Positions 1-10,849 of a stretch of DNA of 35,480 bases are shown in pieces. The translations under genes and the position numbers were made by a program. Position 1 is the first letter of the stretch, and each line of letters begins with the position of its first letter. The stretch comes from an uncultured Ectothiorhodospiraceae bacterium. GTDB taxonomy: Bacteria > Pseudomonadota > Gammaproteobacteria > Nitrococcales > Nitrococcaceae. The stretch spans positions 1 to 35,480 of the forward strand of contig CAJXKP010000029.1 of assembly GCA_913055565.1 (NCBI GenBank), read 5' to 3'. Below the pieces are notes generated by a model that was not told the DNA's origin, searched no databases, and saw only the letters and a list, made by a program, of their open reading frames with translations.

Positions 1-1184
1 CTGATCTGGTGGTAGAGGCGCCGCATGGGCTCCGATTGCCCCACCAGGTCGTGGAAATGGGGGGCATGCCCGCTGCGGCGATAGGCCCCGATCTCCCGGC
101 GCAGGCGGTGGTGCTCCAGGGTGCGCTCCACCCGAACGCGCAGGTGCTCCAGGTCCAGGGGCTTGGTGAGGAAGTCGTCGCCGCCCAGGCTCATGGCGTG
201 GAGCTGGCGCTCCACCTCCGTCTCGGCGGACAGAAACACGATGGGTATACTCGCGTATTCGGGCACTTGGCGAATCACGCGCGCTAGGTCGGCGCCATTA
301 CAGCCCGGCATATACATATCCATCAGGATCAAGTCGGCGGCATAATCCGAGAGGATGTCCAAAACCTGCATCGGATCGTGGACGACCTTAACGCGCATGC
401 CGGCGCCGACGAGTATCGACGTAAAGTAGGCAGCCTGCGTTTGGCTGTCCTCAACCAGGAGTATCTGATAGGCGGGCTCATCGGCGTGCTCAGTGCTGGT
501 GGCGTTGTCCAGTTCATCCACCAGCATGTATGGATCCACGGGCTTCGTCTGGTAAGCGATGACCCCCGCCTTCGCCGCCGACAGTCGGCGCTCGATATGC
601 CCCGTGTCACAGGTCGCCAATAAGGGCACATCGCGGCCGAGGGCCTCATTGATACGATTCGCCAGCCCCGCATCCAGATTGTCGCCACGACGGTCCTCAA
701 GGTCGATGAGCACCGCATCCGCGGGGAGGCGCTGCAACGCATCGACGACATCCTCGTCGGCACTGACACGCTCAACGCTGTAGCCGAAATAGCTCAGCTG
801 CGGCCGCAAGCTCTGCGCTGCATCGCGGTCGTTGCTGACGAACAATACGCGACTGCCCGGCTGGATATCATCGTCCGGCGAGGCATCGGGCGGCTGCCTG
901 ACCAACTGTGTCAGCGCCGCCACATAGTCGTGGAAGATCGCTCGAAACTCGGCGCTCGCCGACTCCTCACCCGCGGCGACCGGATCGAGCATCACCTCGA
1001 GGATGCTCGCCATCTCCGCGACGCGTCGATAGCCGGCTTGCCGCCCGGATACCGCAAGATCGCGAACCTCGCGCTGGAGCTGCTCAAGGGCATCGTTGCC
1101 ACCTGCCCGAAGGGTCTCCGACCAGCTATCGGACAAGCGCGAGACGATACCACCGATCCGCGTCGCGGCGTGCTCACCCTGCAT
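1..1184 (-). CDS. Multi-receiver response regulator (Hpt-like, REC, REC, probable sigma54 AAA+ start), partial
   Basis: The frame is open from an ATG at 1184 to the left edge, giving 394 residues without a stop; the 3' part is outside the window. GGGAGAG lies before the ATG. Residues 1-95 are helical and resemble an Hpt module but lack the HxLKG histidine motif. A first receiver (about 111-225) keeps an acidic pair (ND), an Asp in LIDLED and a Lys in QTKP. A second, complete receiver (about 240-355) has LLVEDS, LILMDMYMPG and LTKP. After a linker the last residues read HDLVGQSEPMRRLYHQI, which looks like the opening of the sigma54-interacting AAA+ domain of NtrC-type activators rather than a GGDEF domain. 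It is therefore probably a phosphorelay-controlled transcriptional activator. Receiver calls are firm; the AAA+ call rests on 17 residues. Confidence 0.8.
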   Translation of the reverse strand, partial: MQGEHAATRIGGIVSRLSDSWSETLRAGGNDALEQLQREVRDLAVSGRQAGYRRVAEMASILEVMLDPVAAGEESASAEFRAIFHDYVAALTQLVRQPPDASPDDDIQPGSRVLFVSNDRDAAQSLRPQLSYFGYSVERVSADEDVVDALQRLPADAVLIDLEDRRGDNLDAGLANRINEALGRDVPLLATCDTGHIERRLSAAKAGVIAYQTKPVDPYMLVDELDNATSTEHADEPAYQILLVEDSQTQAAYFTSILVGAGMRVKVVHDPMQVLDILSDYAADLILMDMYMPGCNGADLARVIRQVPEYASIPIVFLSAETEVERQLHAMSLGGDDFLTKPLDLEHLRVRVERTLEHHRLRREIGAYRRSGHAPHFHDLVGQSEPMRRLYHQI

Positions 1185-1486
1185 TCGCGCTCTCCCGCGG
1201 ACGCGCGCTCGAGCGCGCCTCGTGACTCGGCATCCGTATTAAAAACACCCGCTGTGGCTACGCTATCACATCAGCCGGGGTCGGCAACGCTCGAGACTAC
1301 GGATCGGGGCCATGAGGCATACGGGTGCTAGGGGAGCGCTAGACAATTCGCACGAGGCTCTGTCTGCTGGGCGCATGCAACGAGCTGCAGCGCGCCCGCG
1401 GTACGAGGACTACCGTCAAGCGGCGCGACGCCGCCCCCCTCTCAGAGAATCCGACAAGCGCGCGAGGAGCATTCAGCGTTTCTCGA
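1185..1486. other. Intergenic region: regulator leader plus family A repeat
   Basis: This 302-bp gap holds the 5' leader of the response regulator (right-to-left, with the GC palindrome at 1203-1218) and most of a family A repeat (1334-1489) directly behind the sufT stop. No coding frame with family similarity and no RNA gene was seen. Confidence 0.6.
1203..1218. repeat. 16-bp perfect palindrome upstream of the response regulator
   Basis: GCGCGCTCGAGCGCGC is its own reverse complement and lies about 19 bp upstream of the regulator start codon at 1184. It could be an operator or a hairpin in the 5' leader. No function can be assigned from sequence alone. Confidence 0.45.
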
Positions 1487-1489
1487 CTA
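1334..1489. repeat. Family A dispersed repeat, copy 1
   Basis: One end reads GCGCTAGACAATTCGCACGA and the other, on the minus strand, TAG then TCGAGAAACGCTGAA. The same end pattern and similar interior (an AGCTGC-containing block about 45 bp in) recur at 30177-30351. The sufT stop codon TAG (1487-1489) lies at the very end of the element. The copy is about 155 bp, non-coding and GC-rich. It may be a miniature transposable element or a conserved terminator-like structure. Confidence 0.6.
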
Positions 1490-1810
1490 GAAGCCAAGCT
1501 GGAGCCGCACGGCCTCGGACATTCGATCCTGGGACCAGGGCGGATCCCAGGTTAGTTCCACCTCGGCCGTATTGACGCCGGGCACCTGCTCGACCGCGGC
1601 CTTCACCATGCGCGGCATTTGGCCCGCTACCGGGCAGGCTGGCGAGGTTAGGGTCATGATGACGTCGACGAAGCCGTCGTCATCGATCTCGAGGCCATAG
1701 ATCAGCCCCAGATCGTAGATATTAACCGGGAGCTCCGGATCGTGGACATCCCGCAGGGCGGCGATGATCGGCTCGCGAAGCTCCCCGCCATCCGCGGTTT
1801 CAGAGCCCAT
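1487..1810 (-). CDS. sufT: SUF-associated MIP18/DUF59 protein SufT
   Basis: A 107-residue protein of the MIP18/DUF59 (PaaD-like) family, which assists maturation of iron-sulfur proteins. The family core is clear: DVHDPELPVNIYDLGLIY near residues 21-38 and TLTSPACPVAGQMP with the conserved cysteine around residue 59. It starts 3 nt after the sufU stop and is the last gene of the suf operon. Its position matches sufT in many SUF operons, where it is thought to help pass clusters to apoproteins. The TAG stop is followed at once by a family A repeat. Confidence 0.9.
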   Translation of the reverse strand: MGSETADGGELREPIIAALRDVHDPELPVNIYDLGLIYGLEIDDDGFVDVIMTLTSPACPVAGQMPRMVKAAVEQVPGVNTAEVELTWDPPWSQDRMSEAVRLQLGF

Positions 1811-1813
1811 GGT

Positions 1814-2257
1814 CTACTCCGTGCTGATCTCTTCCTGGCCCTCAAGGGCGGCCTCAAGCGTATGCCAGGCGAGCGTGGCGCATTTCACGCGCATCGGGTA
1901 GTCGCGCACACCGGCTAGTACGGCGACTTTGCCCATGTCCGAATCGGGCTGGACATCGTCCGTGGTCACGAGGTGGTGGAAGCGGTGAAAGAAATCCCGC
2001 GCCTGCTCGAGGGTCAAGCCCCGCAGGCTCTCGGTCATAATCGAGGCCGAGGCCGTAGAGATGGCGCAACCGTCACCCTTAAAGGCCACATCATCAATGA
2101 CACCATCCTGCACGCGAACCTGGATGGTGACTTTATCGCCACAGAGCGGGTTGTAGCCGTCCGCCTCGTGGGAATGTGGCTCGACGTCCCGCTTGTTACG
2201 CGGCTGCTTGTTGTGGTCCAGGATGACTTCCTGGTAGAGGTCGCTGACATCAGACAT
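1814..2257 (-). CDS. sufU: SufU-type iron-sulfur cluster assembly protein
   Basis: A 147-residue SufU/IscU-fold protein. The three conserved cysteines are visible: C39 in NPLCGDKV (with D41), C64 in GDGCAIS and C126 in VKCATLAW. SufU accepts persulfide sulfur from SufS, usually in a zinc-dependent way, and hands it to the SufBCD scaffold. The operon thus uses SufU rather than SufE as sulfurtransferase. The start codon directly abuts the sufS stop (TGA then ATG), which implies translational coupling. Confidence 0.93.
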   Translation of the reverse strand: MSDVSDLYQEVILDHNKQPRNKRDVEPHSHEADGYNPLCGDKVTIQVRVQDGVIDDVAFKGDGCAISTASASIMTESLRGLTLEQARDFFHRFHHLVTTDDVQPDSDMGKVAVLAGVRDYPMRVKCATLAWHTLEAALEGQEEISTE

Positions 2258-3514
2258 TCAGCCGAACAACTCCTTGACCTTGTCGATACCGCGGACGAGC
2301 GCATCCACATCCGCCTCGGTATTATACAGCCCGAACGAGGCCCGTGCCGTCGCCGCCAGGCCGAAGTGATCCATTACCGGCTGCGCACAGTGGTGGCCAG
2401 CCCGGATCGCTACGCCCTCCTGATCCATGATGGTGCCCATGTCATGGGGGTGGGCGCCGTCGATAACGAACGAGATCACACCCGCCTTGTTTTCGGCATT
2501 ACCGATGATGCGAAGCCCCTCGATCTGACTCAGCCGCTCGTTGGCATAGGCCAGTAGCGCCTGCTCATGCCGCGCGACGGCCGCGGGCCCGACCTCACGT
2601 AGGTAATCGATGCCCTCGCCCATGGCGATCACGCCCGCGATATTGGGCGTACCGGCCTCGAAGCGCTGGGGCGGCTTAGCGTACTCCGTCTTGGCCAGCG
2701 TGACGTAGCGGATCATGTCGCCACCGCTCTGATAGGGCGGCATATCGGCCAGCAGCTCGTAACGCCCCCACAGCGCCCCGATGCCCGACGGGCCATAGAC
2801 CTTGTGGGCGGAGAAGCAATAGAAATCGCAACCAATCGCCTGCACGTCCACGGGCCGATGCGGTACAGCCTGGGCGCCGTCAACAAGGATCGGCACGCCG
2901 CGCTCATGCGCCCGACGCGTCAGATCCTCGACCGGATTGATCGTACCCAGGACATTGGAGACGTGGACCACGCTGGCGAACTTGGTGCGCTCGCTAATAC
3001 GGGCACTGAAGTCCGCGGGATCGATCTCGCCGTTGTCATCGATGGGCACAACCACCAGGTGCGCGCCCGTCTCTTCGGCAAGCACCTGCCACGGTACGAT
3101 ATTGGAGTGGTGCTCCATCTCCGTGATCAGGATCTCGTCGCCGGCCTGGAGGCGCGGGCGCACGAAGCTGTGGGCCACCAGGTTAATGGCCTCCGTGGTG
3201 CCACGGACGTAGACGATCTCGCGTTCATCCGGCGCGTTAATAAGGTCGCGCACCTTGGCACGCACGCCCTCGTAGGCCTGGGTGGCCTGCTGCGAGAGCT
3301 TGTAGACGCCGCGATGGATATTGGCGTAGTACTCACGGTAAACGCGGGCCTCGGCCTCGATGACCCGCTCGGGCGTCTGAGCGCTTGCCGCGCTATCCAG
3401 GAACGCCAGCGGCTTACCGCTCATCGGCTGTTGCAGGATGGGGAAATCCCGCTTGAGGGCCTCCGCATCCAGCGGCTTGTCGGTAGTTTCCTGGAACGGG
3501 CTAACTGCGCTCAT
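2258..3514 (-). CDS. sufS: Cysteine desulfurase SufS
   Basis: A 418-residue class V aminotransferase-fold cysteine desulfurase of the SufS (group II) type. The PLP lysine is K238 in FSAHKVYGPSG and the catalytic cysteine is C376 in RAGHHCAQP. EMEHHSNIVPWQ and the length are typical. It takes sulfur from cysteine as an enzyme persulfide and passes it to SufU. Its ATG overlaps the sufD stop in an ATGA, showing coupling within the operon. Confidence 0.97.
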   Translation of the reverse strand: MSAVSPFQETTDKPLDAEALKRDFPILQQPMSGKPLAFLDSAASAQTPERVIEAEARVYREYYANIHRGVYKLSQQATQAYEGVRAKVRDLINAPDEREIVYVRGTTEAINLVAHSFVRPRLQAGDEILITEMEHHSNIVPWQVLAEETGAHLVVVPIDDNGEIDPADFSARISERTKFASVVHVSNVLGTINPVEDLTRRAHERGVPILVDGAQAVPHRPVDVQAIGCDFYCFSAHKVYGPSGIGALWGRYELLADMPPYQSGGDMIRYVTLAKTEYAKPPQRFEAGTPNIAGVIAMGEGIDYLREVGPAAVARHEQALLAYANERLSQIEGLRIIGNAENKAGVISFVIDGAHPHDMGTIMDQEGVAIRAGHHCAQPVMDHFGLAATARASFGLYNTEADVDALVRGIDKVKELFG

Positions 3515-4833
3515 GCACTCGACCTCATATTCTCGCCGCCGGGCAGGCGATCCAAGATACGGTCCCGGATATAATTGGACACGCGTTCGTCGCGCATGTT
3601 CTCCAGGACCTCGTTGGCGAAGGCGACGGTCAGCAAAGACTTCCCCTCGGCCTGGGAGACGCCACGGGAACGCAGGTAGAACAGCGCCGTTTCGTCCAGC
3701 TCACCAACGGTCGAGCCGTGGGTGCAGACGACGTCGTTGTTAAAGATCTCCAGACGCGGATTGGAGTGGGACAACGCCATCTTGTCCAGCAGCAGGTTGC
3801 GGTTCTGCTGCTCGGCGGAAGTCTTCTCGGCGCCTTCGAACACGCGGATCAGGCCATCGAAGGTAGTCTCCGAACGCCCCTGGAGGATGCCGCGGAAGAC
3901 CTGGCTTGAGGTACCGTGGGCGACGCGGTGATTGACGTAGGTGTGCTGATCCGAGAACTGCCGGCCCTCAGTGAGATACAACCCCTTGAGCTGCAGGTCC
4001 ACGCCCTCGCCTTCGAGGTCGGCGTAGTAGTCCACGCGCGACAACGCCGCACCGGAGGCTAGGCTGTAGACCCGGCATCCGGCATTACCCTCGGCGCTCG
4101 CGTGCACGCCGCCGATGTGCCGCATAGCCGCGCCCTCCTCCTGGAGGCGATGGTAATCGACGATGGCATCCTGGCCGGCGTGGACCTCGCTAACCGGCAC
4201 CACCAGGCCCTCGATCTCATCGGGGCTGACGAACTGCTCGATCACGCGCGCCTCGGCACCCGCCTCGACATGGGTCACCGTACGCGGATAGACCGCGTGC
4301 CCCTGGGCCGCCTCGGTGGCAACATGGACGATGACCACGGGCTGCTCGACGAGCGCCCCGCGCGCCACGTGGACGAACGCGCCGTCGCGGAACAGCCCCG
4401 TATTCAGGGCGATGAACGGCTGCGCGTCGATGTCGACGCGCTCGCCCATGACCTCGGTGAGCCGCTCCGGAGCGCCATCCGCGTACTCGGCCAGCGAGCC
4501 GACGGTCAGCCCCTTGGGCAGGGAGCCGAGGTCACTGAGCTCGGGCGCATAGATACCGTCCACGAACACCACGCGATGGCCGGGGAAGGCGCCGAGCTTG
4601 TCCGTGAGCGCCGAGCTCACACGCCCGGGCTCGGCGACGCGCGGGTAGTGGTGCTGGGTGATCGGCGTCAGATCGACCTTACGCCACGCCTCCTGGCGCC
4701 GGGTCGGGAACCCCTGCGACTCAAAGGCCTCGATGCCGCGCTGCTGCAGCGGCGCCAGCCAGCCCGCGCGCCGGGCGCTGTCAGCCTCGAACTCCTGGCG
4801 GTAGTCGCTTCGTGTTTCCGCGATTGCTGCCAT
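3511..4833 (-). CDS. sufD: Fe-S cluster assembly scaffold subunit SufD
   Basis: A 440-residue SufD. The N-terminal half includes the EAWRKVDL segment, and the C-terminal beta-helix carries the family motif LEIFNNDVVCTHGSTVGELD near residues 360-380. The end, LLTVAFANEVLENM, is also typical. SufD pairs with SufB and the ATPase SufC in the SufBC2D scaffold complex and contributes to iron entry and cluster formation in the cytosol. It begins 13 nt after sufC and overlaps sufS by 4 nt. Confidence 0.96.
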   Translation of the reverse strand: MAAIAETRSDYRQEFEADSARRAGWLAPLQQRGIEAFESQGFPTRRQEAWRKVDLTPITQHHYPRVAEPGRVSSALTDKLGAFPGHRVVFVDGIYAPELSDLGSLPKGLTVGSLAEYADGAPERLTEVMGERVDIDAQPFIALNTGLFRDGAFVHVARGALVEQPVVIVHVATEAAQGHAVYPRTVTHVEAGAEARVIEQFVSPDEIEGLVVPVSEVHAGQDAIVDYHRLQEEGAAMRHIGGVHASAEGNAGCRVYSLASGAALSRVDYYADLEGEGVDLQLKGLYLTEGRQFSDQHTYVNHRVAHGTSSQVFRGILQGRSETTFDGLIRVFEGAEKTSAEQQNRNLLLDKMALSHSNPRLEIFNNDVVCTHGSTVGELDETALFYLRSRGVSQAEGKSLLTVAFANEVLENMRDERVSNYIRDRILDRLPGGENMRSSA

Positions 4834-4846
4834 GGTTTACGCCTCC

Positions 4847-5602
<756 letters not shown>

Positions 5603-5701
5603 CTTTGCTCTCCGAATGCGTTGATTGGTCGCTCCCGCGCTTGGACCGCGCGAGCCGATGTTGATTGGGCGCGCCGACCAGCGGCCGGCGCGCGTCGCGT
5701 G

Positions 5702-7133
<1,432 letters not shown>

Positions 7134-7150
<17 letters not shown>

Positions 7151-7619
7151 AACGCACTCCAGTGAATGCCAGTGGATGCACCGCCCGGGCAGCAACGGCG
7201 TCACCGTCGACCGCTCCGGGAGCACTCATCTCCGCTAAAGTGATGCCCTCAAGCGCGCGGCGCACCGCGCGATTGATCCGTGACCAGTTCTCGCTGACGT
7301 GGCAGTGATTGCCGCACTGGCAAACCTCGCTGCCATCCTCCGCGCAGGCGGTAAGCTCGATGGGCCCCTCCAGCGCGGTGATAATCTCCTCGACATTGAT
7401 TGCCTCCGGCGCGCGCGCCAGCCCATAGCCGCCCTTGGCGCCGCGATAGGACATGAGCAGCCCCTCTCGACTCAGCCGCTTGAGGATCTTGCTCACCAGC
7501 GGCTGCGGGAGGTTGTGCTGGCTCGCAATCCCGGAGGCGCTGTAGCGCTCGTTCGGCGCCTGCGCCATCAGACCGAGGATCGCAATACCGTAATCCGTCT
7601 CGCGGTTAATCCTTATCAT
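7134..7619 (-). CDS. Rrf2-family SUF operon regulator (SufR/IscR-like)
   Basis: A 161-residue Rrf2-family transcription factor. Residues 1-70 form the winged helix ([37 protein letters not shown]). Cysteines C92, C100, C102 and C106 follow, the region where IscR binds its [2Fe-2S] cluster. As first gene of the suf operon it most likely senses Fe-S status and autoregulates the operon; that role is inferred from family and position. The start at 7619 gives the canonical N-terminus, and upstream codons in frame lack family similarity. A TATAAT lies only 10 bp before the start. Confidence 0.9.
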
Positions 7620-7975
7620 GTCACTCCAGATTATAGAGGAAACCGGACCCGATGAGTACCCTTTCAACGCATGCGACCGTACCAATGTCTCCATCACGGC
7701 CATGCAGCAAATCTATGGGACTAATGTCGGCTCGCGACGTATTCACGCCAACCGGCGCTGAGCGCGAGCGCAACTGAGTTGCAGGCCGACGCGCTGGGTC
7801 GGCGCACGCCGCCAAGTCAAGAGGTACCCACAGCTCGTGCGGCGCACGCTCCTGGCGATCCCACGGGACGCCACTGTAGGCATCAAGATTACGTTTGGCG
7901 CCGACGTGGGCCGTTTGACGCGGAGGCCACTGAGCCGCCGCGCCCTCAAAGACTCGCGCCCTACCTCAGCGAGGT
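7620..7975. other. Intergenic region between eda end and suf promoter
   Basis: This 356-bp stretch holds the suf promoter at its left end. A short hairpin (ACCTC, GCT, GAGGT) lies just behind the eda stop, near 7964-7976, and might serve as a weak terminator. A CGCTGAGCGCGAG segment near 7759 vaguely resembles family A repeat ends, but not enough to call. No gene was recognised. Confidence 0.5.
7630..7635 (-). promoter_or_regulatory. Probable -10 box of the suf operon
   Basis: On the minus strand TATAAT lies 10 nt before the regulator ATG at 7619. No good -35 is found at 16-18 bp, which is common for promoters controlled by IscR-like factors. Initiation 6-8 nt downstream would leave a leader of only a few nucleotides, so the GGAG just before the ATG might not be transcribed in full. 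Confidence 0.5.
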
Positions 7976-8698
7976 CTAGTCGCCCCCGTACAGGATCTCG
8001 GTCGCCGAACCCGGATCTTCCTCACCTACGTCCGACCCGCTGTCGGCCTCGTTGTTCCCCGCTTCGTCGGTCGCCGCCGGGTAGCGGCCGGTGGCCTGCC
8101 CGGCCAACTCCGTGATGCGCTGCCAATCGCCACGCTCGACCAACGACTTAGGTGCCACCCAGCTACCACCCACGCAGAGCACATTCGGCAAGTCCAGGTA
8201 GTCACGATAGTTGTGCACGTTCACGCCACCGGTAGGGCAGAATTTGACGTCGGGGAACGGCCCGTGGAGCGATTGCAGCGCCCGTGCGCCACCAAAGGGC
8301 TCGGCAGGAAAGAACTTCAAATACTGCCAATCCGCTTCCTGAGCCCGTAGGATCTCCGCCGGCGTAACGACGCCAGGCAGGAAGTCCATGCCCCGGTCCT
8401 GGGCCGCGCCCAGCAGCGTCTCCGTGGCACCGGGGCCGACGGTAAACTGCGCGCCGGCATCGCGCGCGCGATCGAACTGCTCGGGCCGTGTCACCGTGCC
8501 GGCGCCCACGGTCGCGTCGGGGACATCGCGATTAATGGCCTCTATCACGCCGAACGCGGCATCGGTACGCAGGGTAATCTCAATAATCGGCAAACCGCCT
8601 GCGACCAGGGCCCGGGCGAGCGGCACCGCCTGGCTCGTCTCGCTCACCTCGAGCACGGGGATAACCGGTGCGCGCTCCATTAGGCGTTGAATACTCAT
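7976..8698 (-). CDS. eda: 2-keto-3-deoxy-6-phosphogluconate aldolase
   Basis: A 240-residue KDPG aldolase of the Entner-Doudoroff pathway, cleaving KDPG to pyruvate and glyceraldehyde 3-phosphate. The Schiff-base lysine is K128 in YLKFFPAE and the catalytic glutamate is E40 in [18 protein letters not shown] and CPTGGV match phosphate and substrate loops. The first ATG overlaps the edd stop in an ATGA, so the two are coupled. The C-terminus carries about 27 extra acidic residues ([20 protein letters not shown]) beyond the usual length of about 213, of unknown use. Confidence 0.96.
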   Translation of the reverse strand: MSIQRLMERAPVIPVLEVSETSQAVPLARALVAGGLPIIEITLRTDAAFGVIEAINRDVPDATVGAGTVTRPEQFDRARDAGAQFTVGPGATETLLGAAQDRGMDFLPGVVTPAEILRAQEADWQYLKFFPAEPFGGARALQSLHGPFPDVKFCPTGGVNVHNYRDYLDLPNVLCVGGSWVAPKSLVERGDWQRITELAGQATGRYPAATDEAGNNEADSGSDVGEEDPGSATEILYGGD

Positions 8699-10581
8699 GA
8701 CAGCGTCTCCTGCGTGGCCGCCTTGCGCGTCAGGCTCGCGGACGAGGCGATATGGTCCGGCGACAGGTCAAAGGTCCGGGCGCCCTCCTCGGCGGTCGTC
8801 ACGTTGGCCCGAAAGACCGCGAACAGCTCACGCCCCATGCCGTGCTGGCGGACGGAATCAAAGGTCGGAATGGTGCGCTGCTCCCATTCAGCGGGATCCA
8901 CCAGGGCCTCAAGCTCGCCGGTATGGGCATCAAGCCGGATACGGTCGCCGTCGCGCACCTTGCCGATGGGACCGCCGCCCAAGCACTCCGGCGTCATATG
9001 GATGGCGGCCGGCACCTTGCCGGAGGCCCCGGACATTCGGCCGTCGGTCACCAGGGCCACCTGGTACCCCTTGCCCTGCAGCGCGCCCAGCTCCGGGGTC
9101 AGGCTGTGTAGCTCCGGCATGCCGTTGGCCCGGGGCCCCTGAAAGCGCACCACGGCCACGATGTCGCGGTTGAGATCGCCGGCGCAGAAGGCCGCTTGGA
9201 CCTCGGCCTCGTCATTGAACACGCGCGCCGGGGCCTCGACCACCAGGTGCTCCTCGGCTAGCGCGGAGGTCTTGAGGATACCGCGCCCTAGGTTGCCGTC
9301 GAGCACCACCAGACCGCCCTCGCGCGTGAAGGGCTCCGCAACCGGACGGACCACCTGGTGGTCGCTAGATTCGGCCGGCGCCGGCTGCCACTCCACACCG
9401 CCCTCGGCCAGGAACGGCTCCTCGGCGTAGCGCCGCATGCCGCCCTCACCGGCGACGGTGGTGACGTCCTCGTGGAGCAGCCCGGCCTCCAGGAGCTCGC
9501 GCACCAAATAGCCCATCCCGCCGGCAGCGTGGAAGTGATTTACGTCCGCCTTGCCGTTGGGGTAGAGCTTGGTTAGCAACGGCACAACACGCGAGAGCTC
9601 ACTGAAGTCGTCCCAGTTGATATCGATGCCCGCCGCCCGCGCGATGGCGACCAAATGCATGGTGTGGTTGGTGGAGCCCCCCGTGGCCAGTAGGCCGACA
9701 ATACCGTTAACGATGGCCCGTTCGTCGACGACGTGACCGACCGGCGTGTACTCGTTGCCCTGGGCGCCAAGCTCCACCACGCGCTGTCCAGCGTGGATGG
9801 TCAAAGCGTCGCGCAGTGGCGTATTGGGGTTAACGAATGCCCCTCCCGGCAAGTGGAGCCCCATGACCTCCATGAGCATCTGGTTGCTGTTGGCCGTACC
9901 GTAAAAGGTACAGGTACCGGGCGAGTGGTAGGACTGCGCCTCGGACTCCAGCAGCGCGTCGCGGCCCACCTTGCCCTCGGCGAAAAGCTGGCGCGTGCGC
10001 GCCTTCTCGGCGTTGGAGATGCCCGACGGCATGGGCCCGCCGGGCGCGAAGATCACCGGCAGATGCCCGAAGTGAAGCGCGCCGATAAGTAGTCCCGGCA
10101 CGATCTTGTCGCACACCCCCAAACACAATGCGCCGTCGAAGGTGTTGTGGGACAGCGCCACGGCGGTGGCCATAGCAATGTTATCGCGACTGAATAGCGA
10201 CAGCTCCATCCCCGGCTGCCCCTGGGTCACACCATCACACATGGCCGGCGTCCCGCCGGCGAACTGCGCCGTCGCACCCGCCTCGCGCGCGGCCTGTTTG
10301 ATCAGATCCGGGAAGCGGCCCAGCGGCTGGTGGGCCGAGAGCATATCGTTATAGGCCGACACGATACCGATATTCGGGCGCTGCAGCCCCTTGAGCGCCT
10401 CCTTGTCGCCCTCTGGCGCGGAGGCGAAGGCGTGAGCGAGATTGGTACAGGATAGGCTATTGCGAACCGGCCCGGCCTCGGCGGATTCGGTTAGCCGGCG
10501 CAGATAATCGCTACGCGTGTCGCGGCTGCGCTCCACAATACGCTGGGTAACGGTCTCGAGCGTGGCATCGAGCTTGGTCAT
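8695..10581 (-). CDS. edd: 6-phosphogluconate dehydratase
   Basis: A 628-residue IlvD/Edd-family [4Fe-4S] dehydratase that converts 6-phosphogluconate to KDPG. Family motifs are [40 protein letters not shown] and [12 protein letters not shown]; the cysteines in the first three fit the cluster ligands. The start MTKLDATLE at 10581 has GGAGG 5 nt upstream; a GTG 12 nt earlier is less likely. It is the first gene of edd-eda and lies back to back with zwf-pgl-glk, together forming the complete glucose-to-pyruvate branch. Its cluster links it functionally to the adjacent SUF operon. Confidence 0.97.
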   Translation of the reverse strand: MTKLDATLETVTQRIVERSRDTRSDYLRRLTESAEAGPVRNSLSCTNLAHAFASAPEGDKEALKGLQRPNIGIVSAYNDMLSAHQPLGRFPDLIKQAAREAGATAQFAGGTPAMCDGVTQGQPGMELSLFSRDNIAMATAVALSHNTFDGALCLGVCDKIVPGLLIGALHFGHLPVIFAPGGPMPSGISNAEKARTRQLFAEGKVGRDALLESEAQSYHSPGTCTFYGTANSNQMLMEVMGLHLPGGAFVNPNTPLRDALTIHAGQRVVELGAQGNEYTPVGHVVDERAIVNGIVGLLATGGSTNHTMHLVAIARAAGIDINWDDFSELSRVVPLLTKLYPNGKADVNHFHAAGGMGYLVRELLEAGLLHEDVTTVAGEGGMRRYAEEPFLAEGGVEWQPAPAESSDHQVVRPVAEPFTREGGLVVLDGNLGRGILKTSALAEEHLVVEAPARVFNDEAEVQAAFCAGDLNRDIVAVVRFQGPRANGMPELHSLTPELGALQGKGYQVALVTDGRMSGASGKVPAAIHMTPECLGGGPIGKVRDGDRIRLDAHTGELEALVDPAEWEQRTIPTFDSVRQHGMGRELFAVFRANVTTAEEGARTFDLSPDHIASSASLTRKAATQETLS

Positions 10582-10849
10582 TCGGGCCTCCACCGGACGG
10601 GGAACGCCGGCACGTCAGTTAGCGAACGAACGACCGGCGATCAGGGCTACAAGTACCTGCAAGTGTTGAGCTGGGCGACAACGATGGTCAAGGCACAATG
10701 ATGCGATCGCCGGTGCTACCCATGCCGATAACCGACGCTTGCAAGTCATATCATGCGCCCCCGGCGCGTTGTAGACTATTAAGCCAACCAGCCTAGCCAG
10801 ACCCATCGACCGGCGCAAAGAACGTCGCCAAGCCGGAGGCAACAACCCC
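10582..10849. promoter_or_regulatory. Divergent edd/zwf regulatory region
   Basis: These 268 bp separate the divergent Entner-Doudoroff operons and must hold both promoters. Seen directly: the heptamer TGCAAGT occurs twice (near 10658 and 10741), the second within the palindrome CTTGCAAG, and there is an AT-rich TTGTAGACTATTAAG near 10769. No convincing HexR-type pseudopalindrome or strong sigma70 pair was found, so the regulator is not identifiable here. Confidence 0.4.

Noticed and set aside
2804..3574. Long frame antisense to sufS
   Set aside because: Complements a conserved desulfurase gene; no start signal or similarity.
5603..5701. GTTGATTGG direct repeat between sufB and sufC
   Set aside because: Two 9-bp copies in a 100-bp gap; could be chance and no binding motif is recognised.
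7740..7975. Further family A repeat behind eda
   Set aside because: Shares CGCTGAG near both ends but the alignment is too weak to claim.
10582..10849. HexR operator between edd and zwf
   Set aside because: Only a partial match (TTGTAGACTATTAAG); not a convincing pseudopalindrome.
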